Below are positions 34,186 to 43,072 of a stretch of DNA of 64,000 nt, piece after piece. This DNA is from JBCDKH01 sp964388485. GTDB lineage: Bacteria > Planctomycetota > Phycisphaerae > Tepidisphaerales > Tepidisphaeraceae. Within the stretch, counting starts at the first letter, position 1, and each line of letters begins with the position of its first letter. The stretch is from the NCBI GenBank assembly GCA_964388485.1, contig CAYMAS010000010.1, positions 33,509 through 97,508 of the forward strand, in the 5' to 3' direction. The notes under the pieces were generated by a model, which worked only from the letters and a program-made list of their open reading frames with translations, searched no databases and was not told where the DNA came from. The position numbers and the translations under genes were made by a program.

Positions 34186-34265
34186 ATCGACTTGCAACGA
34201 CATCCCTCGTTCCGGCTAAGGTGCTGCAACGCGGGTCGCTGCCGCGGTGATATCAGGTCTCTGGC

Positions 34266-36044
34266 ATGGCTAAAGCAGGCGCTTCCAATTCCCCGCGCAA
34301 GCTCGACTACGAGCGGTCGAGTTCGACCAGCCGGTTCGAATTCGGCCTGGAGAACGAGCGCGCGAAGATGCTGAGGCGGCGGTTCCTGTGGTTCACGGGA
34401 ACCGTCATCGTCCTGTCGCTGCTGCAGTCGCCTGTCGGTGCATACACGATGCTGTCGAGCACGGGGCTTGGGCGTTGGGGCGAAATCCTGACCTTCACCG
34501 CCAGTTCGCTCAGCTTGCTGGTCTTCATGTGGGCCTTCTGGTACGCCAAGCGACGCGTCCGGGCCGAGCGCAAGATCTACGGGTTGGCCTTCTGGCTCGT
34601 CGTCGGCACGGGGCTGCTGAGCATCTTCTCCGGCCGGGGGGCGGTGGAGTTGACGTCGCGAGACCCGTTCGGTTCCGCATCGGCTCGCGCGGGCTTTCAA
34701 GTGGGCCTGGCAGCGTCGGGAGAGGACCGCCGCAAAGCCGTCGCTGAAGCGGAGCAGCAACCACCGTCCGTCGAGATCGACACGACCATCAGCGGCATTC
34801 CGGTGCAGGCGGGCCTCGATGTCGATGAAGACGGCACCACCGCCACTGCCGGCCTCGACATGGAAGCCGAGGCGCAGACGACACGGACGCTCACCGAGCG
34901 GCAGGCGTTGGCGGTCAGCTCGCTCTTCGTCACGATGATCAGCGTTCTGCTGACGCACTTGCTGGCGTGTCTGTTCCTGCCGTGGACGCCGCGAGAGGCG
35001 TGGCATCCGGCACGGGTTCTGCTCGGCGGGGCCTTGCTGGTGGTGCTCCTGGACGTCGTCGTCGGCATCGGCGGGTGGATCTACGCGGCATCGGCATTAG
35101 TGGTCATGCCGTTCACGGTCGCACCGGGCATCGCCTGGTGCTGGTGGCGGCATTCGGCGTTTCGGGACAAGTACCGTGTTCGCTTCGTCAGCGAGCAGTA
35201 CCGCCTCATGGAGCAGGAGCTGGCCGGGGCTCGGCAGGTGCACGACAGCGTCCTGCCCAAGCCGCGGACGAGCGGTCGCATTCGTCTCGGCTACGCATAT
35301 GAACCGGCTCGCGAAATCGGCGGCGACCTCATCTTTGTCCACCCGCGTCGGCCCGATCCCGAAGACCCGGACCAACCCGTCACCGCCGTCGTCCTCGACG
35401 TTGCCGGCCACGGCATTGCCGCGGCGATGACCGTCAACCGCATCAGCGGCGAGCTCGAGCGACTCTTCGCCGAACACCCGATGATCAAGCCGGACCGCGT
35501 CATCAAGATGCTCAACCGGTACGTCTACCTGACCCTCGCCCGGCACAACGCCTTTGTCACCGGCTTTGCCGTTCGTGCCGATCCCGAGTCGGAGACGACG
35601 CTCGAGATTTGCGGTGCGGGCCATCCCGATGCGTTTCTGTGCCGGGCCGACGGCAAGACGGAGCGGATCGTGTCGCAGGCGATGATGTTGGGCGTCTTGC
35701 CGCCGGAGCAGTATCAAGCCGAAAGCTGCCGATACGGCTTCGACGACGGCGATGCGCTGGTCCTCTACACCGACGGCGCCGCCGAAGCTCGGGACACGGG
35801 CGGCACGATGCTGCAGATCGATGGCGTCTGCGACTTGGCGAAGAGAGTCGTCGCCGGCGAGACGAGCGTCGACCAGTGGCCGCACCAGATGCTCCGCCAC
35901 GTTGCCGAATACCGCAGTGCCCCGCCGGAGGACGACACGCTCGTGGCCGTGCTCTACCACGACCGATTCGTCCGCAAGGAGCAGGTGCAGGCGCCGATGA
36001 CGTTGCTGCCGTCGATGGACACGCGGCAGATCCTCACGTCGTAA
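34266..36044 (+). CDS. Membrane-bound SpoIIE/RsbU-type PP2C phosphatase
   Basis: 592 residues. About six membrane helices in residues 36-125 and 215-300, separated by a hydrophilic loop with TISGIPVQAGLDVDEDGTTA. A short coiled linker (EQYRLMEQELAGARQVHDSV) leads to the phosphatase domain (about 330-575): AREIGGDLIFVH, VVLDVAGHGIAAAMTV, GAGHPDAFLCR, MLGVLPPEQY and LVLYTDGAAEARD, keeping the metal-binding aspartates. Such phosphatases dephosphorylate STAS antagonists, so the STAS protein at 6204-6560 is a conceivable partner, though it is not adjacent. The signal input is unknown. Confidence 0.88.
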   Translation: MAKAGASNSPRKLDYERSSSTSRFEFGLENERAKMLRRRFLWFTGTVIVLSLLQSPVGAYTMLSSTGLGRWGEILTFTASSLSLLVFMWAFWYAKRRVRAERKIYGLAFWLVVGTGLLSIFSGRGAVELTSRDPFGSASARAGFQVGLAASGEDRRKAVAEAEQQPPSVEIDTTISGIPVQAGLDVDEDGTTATAGLDMEAEAQTTRTLTERQALAVSSLFVTMISVLLTHLLACLFLPWTPREAWHPARVLLGGALLVVLLDVVVGIGGWIYAASALVVMPFTVAPGIAWCWWRHSAFRDKYRVRFVSEQYRLMEQELAGARQVHDSVLPKPRTSGRIRLGYAYEPAREIGGDLIFVHPRRPDPEDPDQPVTAVVLDVAGHGIAAAMTVNRISGELERLFAEHPMIKPDRVIKMLNRYVYLTLARHNAFVTGFAVRADPESETTLEICGAGHPDAFLCRADGKTERIVSQAMMLGVLPPEQYQAESCRYGFDDGDALVLYTDGAAEARDTGGTMLQIDGVCDLAKRVVAGETSVDQWPHQMLRHVAEYRSAPPEDDTLVAVLYHDRFVRKEQVQAPMTLLPSMDTRQILTS

Positions 36045-36052
36045 CGTCGCCC

Positions 36053-37093
36053 GTGCAGCCGTGTCCGCGTGAGCTTGGCCTGTCGTTCCCGCCGGAGTGG
36101 CACCGGCACGCCGGCACCTGGATGAGCTGGCCGCGACCGGAAGGCGTCAGCTTCCCCGGACGCTACGAGCAGATCCTGCCGAACCTGACGAACCTTGTGC
36201 GGACGATCGCCCGCTTCGAGCCGGTGAATGTTCTCGTGCCCACCGCCACGTACGCCAAACGCGTAGCGGACCTCGTCGGGACCGCCAACATTCGCTTCCA
36301 CCACGTGCCGACGAACGAGCCTTGGTGTCGCGATCACGGGCCCGCGTTTGTAGCCAATGTTGAGGAGAAGGCGATTGTCGACTGGGGTTACAACGCCTGG
36401 GGCGGCAAGTACCCGCCGTGGGAGGACGACGACCAGGTGCCGACGCGAATCGGCGAGTTGCTCAACCTGCGCGTCTTCGAGCCGGGCATCGTCATGGAAG
36501 GCGGCGCGGTCGACTTCGACGGCCGCGGCAGCATTCTGACCACACGCGACTGCCTCCTGAACCCGAACCGCAACGGCAACCTCAACATCCACGACATCGA
36601 GGGCTACCTGCTCGACTTCTACGGCCAGGAGCGCGTCCTCTGGCTCGAGGGCGGCATCGCGGGCGACGACACGGACGGGCACGTCGACGACTTGGCCCGC
36701 TTCATCGATTCAGGAACGATCGTCGTCGGCGTCGAGCGTGATCCGAACGACGAGAACCACGAGCCAACGACCTCCGCCGCTAATCAGTGTCGGCAGCTAT
36801 GCGACATCGACGGCAAGCCGTACCGCGTCGTCGAGTTGCCGATGCCGGGCCGCGTCGAGATCGACGGCGAGCGGGTGCCGGCGACGCACGTGAACTTCTA
36901 CTTCGTCAACAGGGCCCTACTCGTGCCGACCTTCGGCCGCGAGAGCGATGACGCGTGTCTGTCGATCCTGGCGGACCTGCTGCCGGATCGCGAGGTGGTC
37001 GGCGTCGACTGCAGCGAACTCATCTGGGGCCTGGGCGCCGTCCACTGTCTCACGCAGCAGGAGCCACATCATGAGGAGCCGCATCATGAGTGA
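36053..37093 (+). CDS. aguA: Agmatine deiminase (peptidyl-arginine deiminase superfamily)
   Basis: 346 residues from GTG at 36053, 8 bases after the phosphatase gene. Converts agmatine to N-carbamoylputrescine. Family strings: FPPEWHRHAGTWMSWPRPEG, NEPWCRDHGPAFV, IVMEGGAVDFDGRGSILTT, GGIAGDDTDGHVDDLARFID and the catalytic cysteine in GLGAVHCLTQQ. The C-terminus ends with a repetitive EPHHEEPHHE tail encoded by a short direct duplication at about 37062-37085. The stop overlaps acpS by 8 bases. Confidence 0.9.
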   Translation: MQPCPRELGLSFPPEWHRHAGTWMSWPRPEGVSFPGRYEQILPNLTNLVRTIARFEPVNVLVPTATYAKRVADLVGTANIRFHHVPTNEPWCRDHGPAFVANVEEKAIVDWGYNAWGGKYPPWEDDDQVPTRIGELLNLRVFEPGIVMEGGAVDFDGRGSILTTRDCLLNPNRNGNLNIHDIEGYLLDFYGQERVLWLEGGIAGDDTDGHVDDLARFIDSGTIVVGVERDPNDENHEPTTSAANQCRQLCDIDGKPYRVVELPMPGRVEIDGERVPATHVNFYFVNRALLVPTFGRESDDACLSILADLLPDREVVGVDCSELIWGLGAVHCLTQQEPHHEEPHHE

Positions 37094-37481
37094 TGGCCAA
37101 CGGGTACTGGGTCACGGCATCGATCTGGTCGAAGTCCAGAAGATCGCCTCGCTCCTCGAGCGTCACGGCGAGCGGTTCGCGACGCGGTGCTTCACAGCCG
37201 ATGAAGTCGCCTACTGCCGCCGCAGCACGAAACGGGTGGCGGAGCATTTTGCCGTCCGGTTCGCGGCGAAGGAGGCCGTGCTCAAGGCCCTCGGCACCGG
37301 CCGGCGGCACGGGATTCAGTGGACCGACATCGGCGTCGTCCGGCTCCCGACCGGTGAGCCGACGGTCGAGTTGAGGGGCGTCGCTCAACGCATCGCGGGC
37401 GAACGTGGCATCCGCTCGTGGAGCCTTTCGCTCACGCACGTCCACACCACCGCTGCGGCAAGCGCCATCGCATTGGGATGA
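37086..37481 (+). CDS. acpS: Holo-[acyl-carrier-protein] synthase
   Basis: 131 residues from ATG at 37086, which overlaps the end of the agmatine deiminase gene. Transfers 4'-phosphopantetheine from CoA to acyl carrier protein. Motifs GHGIDLVEVQKIASLL (metal-binding aspartate), FTADEVAYCRR and RFAAKEAVLKALGTG (metal-binding glutamate and lysine), then SLSLTHVHTTAAASAIA. Length is typical for AcpS. Confidence 0.93.
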   Translation: MSDGQRVLGHGIDLVEVQKIASLLERHGERFATRCFTADEVAYCRRSTKRVAEHFAVRFAAKEAVLKALGTGRRHGIQWTDIGVVRLPTGEPTVELRGVAQRIAGERGIRSWSLSLTHVHTTAAASAIALG

Positions 37482-37488
37482 CCCCGGA

Positions 37489-37576
37489 GCGGCGTCGCTC
37501 GCGACGCGCTGCGTTACGACGCGCTTGGACTGCGAGAAAAGCTTGCGAGTCTTCAACGCGTCGCAAGCGACGCCGC
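37489..37576. repeat. Inverted-repeat element after acpS
   Basis: Left arm 37489-37508 (gcggcgtcgctcgcgacgcg) and right arm 37557-37576 pair at 19 of 20 positions around a 48-base core that contains further palindromic pieces. The element fills most of the gap between acpS and the next plus-strand gene; it could form a large hairpin and act as a terminator. No other copy was recognised in the window. Confidence 0.7.
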
Positions 37577-37611
37577 TGCATTGAGTTCGTCATCGGACGT
37601 AGCGTGTTGAC

Positions 37612-38004
37612 GTGTCCGATCCGACCGAGCCTTCGCAGTTCGACATCCTCTTCACGAGCGACCTCGCCAACGAGATCCGCGAGACCTTCGAGGAGATGAT
37701 CGGCTTCGGTGCCACACCCGTTGCGGCGACGCAGGAGACGGTCAGCCGCTTCGGCAATTTGTTCGAAGACGAGACCGATGGCCCGCTCGTGCTCGTCGCG
37801 TTGGCGGCGTTACAGATCAAGCATGGCGTCATCTTCACCAGCGTTCGCGATGCCGCCATCGTCGCCATCGACAGCGGCGCCGCCTTGCAACTCGCCGGCA
37901 GCGAGGGCAAGGGTGAGGTGCATCTGGCGTTGTCGGAACTGCGGGATCTGCTCGAGGAGATCGAGCCTGAAGACGAGGACGAGAACGAGGACGACGAAGA
38001 TTGA
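37612..38004 (+). CDS. Unknown small acidic protein
   Basis: 130 residues from GTG at 37612. Helical, with a conserved-looking core (FTSDLANEIRETFEEMIGFG, LVLVALAALQIKHGVIF, VRDAAIVAIDSG) and a highly acidic C-terminus (EEIEPEDEDENEDDED). No signal peptide or membrane helix. I do not recognise the family. Followed within 40 bases by the convergent HDOD-kinase gene, with a small hairpin between. Confidence 0.6.
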   Translation: MSDPTEPSQFDILFTSDLANEIRETFEEMIGFGATPVAATQETVSRFGNLFEDETDGPLVLVALAALQIKHGVIFTSVRDAAIVAIDSGAALQLAGSEGKGEVHLALSELRDLLEEIEPEDEDENEDDED

Positions 38005-38026
38005 TCTTTCCGCTCTGCGGGATCGG

Positions 38027-38042
38027 CGGAGCTTGCTCCGCG
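38027..38042. terminator. Hairpin between convergent genes
   Basis: gcggagcttgctccgc, a 16-base palindrome in the 39-base space between two convergent stop codons. It is the same sequence as the core of the family-B element (gcggagcaagctccgc, read on the other strand), so it may be both a repeat remnant and a bidirectional terminator. No T tract follows. Confidence 0.45.
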
Positions 38043-38043
38043 T

Positions 38044-40314
38044 TCACGCCGACTTCTTCATGGCAGCGTCGACCACCGTCGGCAGCGTGAAAATAGCCCG
38101 CGTGCCTTCGCCTTCGCGGGAATCAAGTGACAACGTTCCGCCGCCGGTTTCAACGAGGCGGCGGGCGGCGCTGAGACCCATGCCGCGACGGCGTCCGGCG
38201 TCTTTTCTACTGAAGAAGGGGTCGAATGCCCGCTCCAGCGTCGCGTCGTCCATGCCGCGGCCATCGTCTTCAATCGTCAACACGACGTGTCCGCCGCTCA
38301 GGTCGCTCGATGCCGTCACGGACACGCTGCCGCCACCGGCGGGCAACGCCTCGGCCGCATTCTCGATCGCCGCCGCCACCGCGCGGGCGAAACGCCGAAT
38401 GTCCACCCGCACCGCCGGCACCTCGCGGGGCACCTTCACCGACATCTCCTGGATCGCCGCCCGCTTGGCATCGTCCATCGCCGCACCGGCGAGCTTGATC
38501 GACTCATCGACCAGCGCCTTCACCGTCACCTTCGTCGCCTCCGACTCCGGCGGCTGGGCATAACGCATCAGCTCTTCGATCATCTCGCCGAGCCGCTTGG
38601 CGTTGTGGTGGATGGCCAGTGCCGCTTGCTTGTAACGCACGTCCATGAGTCCGCGGTAGAGCAACTGGCTTCGGCCGCTGATGACCATGAGCGGGTTGTT
38701 CATCTCGTGCGCCGCACCGGCGGCGAGTTCGGCAACGGCGACGAGCGTGCGATCGTGCGCGATGTGCTCGCGAGCCTCCCGCAGCCGCCGGGCCTCGTCA
38801 GCCAACGCCTCTTCGAGCACACGCTGCTTCTCCCGCGACATCACCAGTCGCATCGCCATGGCCCAACCCGCGGTCAAAGCTTGCGTCGCTTCGGCGGCTC
38901 GGAGCGTGTCGTCCGTCTTCGTCCACGCGAGCCAGCCCAGCGGCGACAGGCGGTCGCCGATGCAGAGCCAGCCTGTCGCGGCAGAACCGAGCAGCCGATC
39001 GAGCCAGGCCGGCACGGAGTCATCAACGGCTTTCTCCACTGTCGTGCAATCGCCCCGCGTCTCTCCCCGACCGCCGGCACCGCGAAGGGCGAACTCCGCC
39101 ATCGTCGGCTCGTGCGAGTTGAAGCAACCGGCCGCGACAATGACGGCATCGTCGGGAAGATCCAGCGCCCGTCCCGCCGACTCACACAGTCCCGCCAGCA
39201 CGTCACGCGGCGTCGCGGTCTCGTGCAATTCTCGGCTCAAAGCGGACAACGCGCCGAACGCCTTCGTCCGAGCTTCGGCGGCACGCTCCTGCTCCTGTCG
39301 CCGGACCGCCTCATCCGTCGCCGCTTGCTCGTCCCGCTTGACGGCTTCGCGAAGTTGCTGGACTTCCTTCTGCGCCGCACGGAAGAGGTTGTCGGCGTCG
39401 CTGATACCCTGCAGGTACAGGTCGCCTTCGGGAGCTGCATCGAGGCCCAGGTCGTTGCACCGTTCGCCGGTGATGCGGACGAGTTTGCGAACGGCTTGGC
39501 CCGCGTCCGCCTGGACGAGGCCCAGCGCATCGAGCAGCAGGTCGCGTGGCGTGCCGAAGGTGTGATTGCCGCTGAAGCCCAGGTGCAGCTGCCGGGCGAT
39601 CTGGTCGCTCAGCGTCACGAGGTGGACGAGCGTCTTGTCGCCCACCGGGTCCATCGGGTCGGGCCGCGTGTTGTGGAGGTTGACGACGTCGCACAACGCG
39701 TCGGGCAACTGCCAACGCTTGGCGAGTCGCAGACCTGCGAGATGGTGGTCGATGCCGATGACCTGCCGCTCGACCTTGACGATGTCGCACCGGAGTTCCT
39801 GCGCCGCCCGGACGACGCGTGCGTAGGCCTTGGGCAAGGCCGCGTGCAGTGCCAGCTTGCCCAGGTCGTGCAGCAAGCCGGCTACGAAGGCATCACCGCG
39901 GCGAAAGCCCGGCACCTTCACGCGTTCGCCGAGCAGCTCGCAGCAGCACGCCACCGCCACGCTGTGCCGCCAGAATCCGCCGCCGCTGAAAGCACCATGG
40001 TCGCCCGCGCCCTTGCTCGCGAAGGTGCCCGCGACGCTGAGGGCCAGCACAACGTCCCGGACCCCACGCGTCCCGAGCCGCACGATCGCCCCTTGCAGGT
40101 CGTCCACGTCGCGCCCCGCTGCCTCGGCCCGCCGGGCGACCTGCAGCACCCGAGCCGCTATGGCCGGATCGCTACCGACGAGTCTTGCAATGTCGGTCGC
40201 CGTCTCTTGTGCACCATCGCCTGTAGCCCGCAGCAGCTTTGCCGCGACCGCGGGCAGGGCCGGCAGCGACTCGAGTTGCCGCAGGACCAGATCGATGCGG
40301 GCGTTCGTCTTCAA
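38044..40314 (-). CDS. HDOD - GAF-like - histidine kinase hybrid sensor
   Basis: 756 residues from TTG at 40314; the codon overlaps the preceding stop as TTGA. HDOD domain about residues 15-290 (LESLPALPAVAAKLLRATGD, AGLLHDLGKLALHAALP); a coiled-coil linker with GAF-like region about 330-500; HisKA box ELAAGAAHEMNNPLMVISGR with the phosphorylatable histidine near residue 545; HATPase domain with AIENAAEALPAGGG, IEDDGRGMDD and GMGLSAARRLVETGGG. HDOD proteins are regulatory output or input modules, and fusion to a kinase is unusual. No response regulator is adjacent. Cotranscribed with the upstream propeller lipoprotein. Confidence 0.85.
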   Translation of the reverse strand: MKTNARIDLVLRQLESLPALPAVAAKLLRATGDGAQETATDIARLVGSDPAIAARVLQVARRAEAAGRDVDDLQGAIVRLGTRGVRDVVLALSVAGTFASKGAGDHGAFSGGGFWRHSVAVACCCELLGERVKVPGFRRGDAFVAGLLHDLGKLALHAALPKAYARVVRAAQELRCDIVKVERQVIGIDHHLAGLRLAKRWQLPDALCDVVNLHNTRPDPMDPVGDKTLVHLVTLSDQIARQLHLGFSGNHTFGTPRDLLLDALGLVQADAGQAVRKLVRITGERCNDLGLDAAPEGDLYLQGISDADNLFRAAQKEVQQLREAVKRDEQAATDEAVRRQEQERAAEARTKAFGALSALSRELHETATPRDVLAGLCESAGRALDLPDDAVIVAAGCFNSHEPTMAEFALRGAGGRGETRGDCTTVEKAVDDSVPAWLDRLLGSAATGWLCIGDRLSPLGWLAWTKTDDTLRAAEATQALTAGWAMAMRLVMSREKQRVLEEALADEARRLREAREHIAHDRTLVAVAELAAGAAHEMNNPLMVISGRSQLLYRGLMDVRYKQAALAIHHNAKRLGEMIEELMRYAQPPESEATKVTVKALVDESIKLAGAAMDDAKRAAIQEMSVKVPREVPAVRVDIRRFARAVAAAIENAAEALPAGGGSVSVTASSDLSGGHVVLTIEDDGRGMDDATLERAFDPFFSRKDAGRRRGMGLSAARRLVETGGGTLSLDSREGEGTRAIFTLPTVVDAAMKKSA

Positions 40315-41399
40315 CGCGCCTCCGCGTCGACTGCCAGAGGAATCGCCACAATCTGCCGCTCGCCTCGCCGACCCGTCACGACACTGGCGAAGAGTGTTCT
40401 GCCGTCTCCCGACACCGCAGCGGCAGAGCCGAAGACGCCCAGATCCCGATCGATTGACGCATCGGCGGCAACCACTCGAAGCCGCCGCTCGCCGGCTGGG
40501 GCGGCGATGTCGTAGAAGATGAAGTCACCGTCGGGATGCCACGCCGGATCGCGTGCGTCCGGCTGCCGCGTCAAGCGTCGCACGCTGCCGACGGGCTCGG
40601 GGAAGCTGCCGCTGGTGTCGAGGCGAACGAGGTACAGGTCCGTGCTGCCGGGCCGCTGCCGCTCGCTCTCGAAGACGATGGTCGTGCCGTCGGGGGACCA
40701 GCTAGGCCGGCCGTCGTAGCCGTTCGTGTCGGTCAGCCGCGTGACGTTCGTGCCGTCGCTGTTGGCGAGGAAGAGGTCGACGTCGGTCCGTCCCGATCCG
40801 CCGCGGTCGCTGGCGAAGACGATGAACCGCTGGTCGGGCGACCAGCTTGGCTCGCCGTCGAAGCCGTCGTGATCAGTAATCGGATGCCGGGCTAGGTCAA
40901 CGCCTGCCCGCACGTCACCGGCGGCAAGAGCTCGTCGCCAGTCGTCGGCACGAAAGAGATCCGCCAGTTGCTCGTACCGGAGCGCAAACTGCGGCCGGTT
41001 GTTGTCCGCGAGCGGGTCGACGGTCGCGTCTGCCGTCGAGCTGAAGAGCAGACTTCGGCCGTCGGGCGAGAAGGCCGGCATCGCGTTGCGGCTGCCGACC
41101 GGCGAGACGCGAACGGGCGTCGCGAGGCCGACGACGCGATGGACGTCGTAGCGGAGTTCGCTGATGAAGATCTGGGGCTGATCCTCGCCGGACAGCGTGC
41201 CGCGGAAGGCGAGGAACCGGCCGTCGGAGGTCGGGAACGGATCGCTGGCGTCGGTGAAGGTGGCGACGCTGGTGAGCCGGGTGGCGGGCATCGGCTCGTC
41301 GCGTCGGTCCGGCTGCATCTGCGGCTGCGGCGTCGGCGTCGACGCACATCCGGCGACGAGGCAGCACCCGACAATTAGCATGCGTCGCGACACCCTCAA
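40311..41399 (-). CDS. TolB/PD40-type beta-propeller lipoprotein
   Basis: 362 residues. Lipoprotein signal with lipobox LVAGC (cysteine about residue 18). WD40-like PD40 repeats: FPTSDGRFLAFRG, MPAFSPDGRSLLFSST, GEPSWSPDQRFIVFASDRGG, GRPSWSPDGTTIVFESER and DPAWHPDGDFIFYD. It resembles the propeller of TolB, but there is no TolB N-terminal domain, so a periplasmic binding or scaffolding role is more likely. Its stop overlaps the kinase start by 4 bases, suggesting it may present a signal to the kinase; this is inference, since the kinase has no obvious membrane helix. Confidence 0.8.
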   Translation of the reverse strand: MRVSRRMLIVGCCLVAGCASTPTPQPQMQPDRRDEPMPATRLTSVATFTDASDPFPTSDGRFLAFRGTLSGEDQPQIFISELRYDVHRVVGLATPVRVSPVGSRNAMPAFSPDGRSLLFSSTADATVDPLADNNRPQFALRYEQLADLFRADDWRRALAAGDVRAGVDLARHPITDHDGFDGEPSWSPDQRFIVFASDRGGSGRTDVDLFLANSDGTNVTRLTDTNGYDGRPSWSPDGTTIVFESERQRPGSTDLYLVRLDTSGSFPEPVGSVRRLTRQPDARDPAWHPDGDFIFYDIAAPAGERRLRVVAADASIDRDLGVFGSAAAVSGDGRTLFASVVTGRRGERQIVAIPLAVDAEAR

Positions 41400-41455
41400 G
41401 GATCGGCCACATCACGGCACCGCCATGAGGCCAGTCCGCCGGCTTTAGGAACGTC

Positions 41456-42322
41456 GTGGAAATGCGACCGTCAACTTTTTCACCCGACACCCTGTGGCGT
41501 CTGACGGTACAACACTCCTCCGGAGGACCGCCGCCGTCGGCGTCGACGCGGGGAGATCGACCAGGGCCCGAGACGATTGCGAGGGATCGCGTGGACGTGG
41601 TGCATCCTGAACACGGCCCGGACCACGACCAGCCGCAGGGCTCGGCCAAGCGGGCGAACCTGCATCCGCGGCTGCGTCGGCGGATCCGCTCTGCGGTTTG
41701 CCGCAGCGACGGGGACAAACCCGTAGACGGCCGGCTCGCGGACGACGCGAGGCGGCTTTGGAACCGGCACCGCGTGCTGTCGCGTCAGTTGCAGGCGGCG
41801 GGCGAACTTGAAGAATTGCCGGCGGCGGATTCGGGCGAATTGGCGTGCTGGGCCCTGCAGTTGCCGTTGCGGACAGTTGAACCTGCCCCACTGCCGGTCG
41901 GACCGCTGGGCGTCGTCGGGATTCGCGAGCGGGCGGAGCGGGCGGCACAGCGGCTCGTCGAAGAGCTCGGCGAGGTCGTGCCCACCGCCCTGCTCGACGA
42001 AACGACGCGGCTGATGCAGGAGATGCCCCAGCGTCCGCCTGTTCTCGAGGCAGCCAAGGTACTCAGCGACATCTTTAATCTCGACGACTTCGGCGTTGTG
42101 GGCGTCCTGCGGGACACGGCTGAGCAGGCGTTGCGGGATCGCGGCGTCACGGCGTTGTCCCGCGGTTTCGCCAAGCGGCAGGACTACAAGTATTGGCAAG
42201 TGCGGCTCAAGGACGGCTTCCACTACCCGCTCGTTCGCCGCATCGCCCGCCGCCGGCTCGATCACGCGAGGCGGCTGTTCGAGACGCTGGACGAGGAGCT
42301 TGGCGAGGACATGCCGACGTGA
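41456..42322 (+). CDS. Unknown basic helical protein
   Basis: 288 residues from GTG at 41456; an ATG two codons in or a later start is possible, since the first 60 residues are low-complexity. From about residue 65 the chain is rich in arginine and leucine helices (RLWNRHRVLSRQLQAAGELE, ERAERAAQRLVEELGEVVP, AKVLSDIFNLDDFGVVGVLR, RIARRRLDHARRLFETLDEE). No motif I recognise. Its stop overlaps the LysE start (TGATG), so the two genes are coupled. Confidence 0.5.
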   Translation: MEMRPSTFSPDTLWRLTVQHSSGGPPPSASTRGDRPGPETIARDRVDVVHPEHGPDHDQPQGSAKRANLHPRLRRRIRSAVCRSDGDKPVDGRLADDARRLWNRHRVLSRQLQAAGELEELPAADSGELACWALQLPLRTVEPAPLPVGPLGVVGIRERAERAAQRLVEELGEVVPTALLDETTRLMQEMPQRPPVLEAAKVLSDIFNLDDFGVVGVLRDTAEQALRDRGVTALSRGFAKRQDYKYWQVRLKDGFHYPLVRRIARRRLDHARRLFETLDEELGEDMPT

Positions 42323-42960
42323 TGCTCGATGCGACCTGGCTCAGTGCTCTGGCGGCGGGCATGGCATTGGGGGTCGGTGCGGCGGCTCCGCCGGGGCCGG
42401 TGAACTTGGAGATTCTGCGTCGCACGAGTCGCGGCGGCTGGTGGGCCGGCGCGACGGTCGGGCTTGGGGCGGTGACGGTGGACGTGGTACTGGCGATCCT
42501 GCTGACGGCGGGCGTTCTGGAGGCGGTGGATCGCGTGCCGGGGCTGCGACTCGCCTTGACGATCGTTGGCGGCTTGCTGTTGCTGTGGCTCGGGACGGGG
42601 GCGTTGCGGTCGGCGTTCACGACGCGGGACAGGTCAGTCGATGCTCTGGTGGCGTCGAGGCCGACGGCATGGGCGGGTTACGCCACCGGCCTGCTGCTCT
42701 GCTCCACGTCGCCGTACCAGGCCGCCTTCTGGCTGACGGGTGTCCTGGCGGTCATGAAGTCGATGGGTGACGCCCCGGCGAGTGGGATCATCCTCGGCGT
42801 CTTCTTCGCAACGCTCGCCTGGGTCGTCACCTTCACCACGCTCGTCGCCACGGCCTCGGCGACGTGGTTGGGCCGGTGGATCGGGTTCCTGGCGGACCTG
42901 CTGGGCGGAGCAATCCTGATCGGCTTTGGGATTCTGGTGCTGTCGAGCTTGTTGCGTTGA
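42322..42960 (+). CDS. LysE-family amino-acid exporter
   Basis: 212 residues from ATG at 42322. Six membrane helices; the N-terminal AAAPPGPVNLEILRRTSRGG is the family signature, and SPYQAAFWLTGVLAVM follows in the second half. LysE/RhtB proteins export basic or other amino acids from the cytoplasm; substrate cannot be told. Overlaps the unknown gene upstream by one base; a TolC-type gene follows after 112 bases. Confidence 0.85.
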   Translation: MLDATWLSALAAGMALGVGAAAPPGPVNLEILRRTSRGGWWAGATVGLGAVTVDVVLAILLTAGVLEAVDRVPGLRLALTIVGGLLLLWLGTGALRSAFTTRDRSVDALVASRPTAWAGYATGLLLCSTSPYQAAFWLTGVLAVMKSMGDAPASGIILGVFFATLAWVVTFTTLVATASATWLGRWIGFLADLLGGAILIGFGILVLSSLLR

Positions 42961-43072
42961 AGTCTGTTGCCGTGCGGCTCGACATGGTCTTGCGACTGCG
43001 GTGGCGGTGGCGGGTCGGTCGATTTACCATCGCCGCCCCGCCTCCTTGCACCCTCTGCTCAACGCTCCGCTC

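Noticed and set aside
38287..40515. 742-codon plus-strand open frame
   Set aside because: Antisense to the HDOD-kinase gene, whose HisKA and HATPase motifs are unmistakable.
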